NCBI GenBank assembly: GCA_964445985.1
Contig: CAYUMU010000078.1
Location: forward strand, 1 to 31,078
DNA length: 31,078 nucleotides
DNA from: CAYUMU01 sp964445985
GTDB taxonomy: Bacteria; Planctomycetota; Planctomycetia; Pirellulales; S012-138
Direction: 5' to 3'
Shown: one piece after another, positions 31,004-31,078 of the stretch
Position numbering within the stretch: the first letter of the stretch is position 1
Layout: each line of letters starts with the position of its first letter
Notes under the pieces: generated by a model
What the model saw: the letters and a program-made list of their open reading frames with translations, nothing else
Databases searched by the model: none
Told to the model about the DNA's origin: nothing
Position numbers and translations under genes: made by a program

Positions 31004-31078
31004 CCCAGCAAGCCCAGGGTTCATCCCCTCTTTATCCCCCACATCTCCGTTGTACCTTTTGGAACGCTTGAAAGGCGT

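Overview
The window looks like a stretch of chromosome from a planctomycete, most likely Pirellulales-like. The evidence is a set of families concentrated in that phylum: a DUF1549/DUF1553 protein with a CxxCH motif beside a Tat-exported DUF1501 protein, an ECF sigma factor translationally coupled to a single-pass membrane partner, a DUF1080 protein, membrane-anchored and secreted alpha/alpha-toroid proteins with long Pro/Gln-rich tails, single-pass WD40-like propellers, and a GyrA with an unusual quinolone pocket. Genes sit on both strands with roomy spacers, many carrying strong palindromes. Nothing seen suggests a plasmid, a prophage or a CRISPR locus.

Layout. 1-3641 (minus strand): ECF sigma factor, then a membrane-anchored DUF1549/DUF1553 protein (ATGA overlap), then the first 31 codons of a DUF1501 protein. 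The last two are separated by a 341 bp spacer that folds into nested stems ending in an intrinsic-terminator-like hairpin on the plus strand. 3747-5173: a doubtful small ORF and a stand-alone CheB. 5174-7646: a palindrome-rich spacer and a secreted toroid-like protein with a PEVK-like tail. 7861-13162: a Tat-exported selenium-binding protein/methanethiol oxidase homologue divergent from a Tat-exported intradiol dioxygenase, which is followed by an OmpR-type regulator and a histidine kinase. 13163-16853: tandem palindromes, a PEGA lipoprotein convergent with a secreted protein, an excisionase-like HTH protein and a DUF420 (CtaM/YozB-like) membrane protein. 16985-20957: DUF1080 protein divergent from a toroid membrane protein plus a small secreted protein. 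21057-24938 (minus): GDP-mannose 4,6-dehydratase and gyrA. 25314-30936: two tandem paralogous membrane-anchored WD40-like genes, the first broken by a frameshift, with a decayed IS4-family element between them.

How the genes may work together. The sigma factor and DUF1549/DUF1553 pair looks like a sigma/anti-sigma-type signalling unit fused to an exported redox-like enzyme. The dioxygenase, regulator and kinase are close enough to be co-transcribed, suggesting a sensing circuit tied to an exported aromatic-ring dioxygenase. gyrA is housekeeping.

I do not see a clearly new multi-gene defence or metabolic system. The most interesting signals are the structured spacer at 159-373, the translation-start hairpin in the IS4 remnant, the duplicated WD40 genes with a shared 3' flank ending at the IS, and a composite intergenic repeat found twice in inverted orientation.
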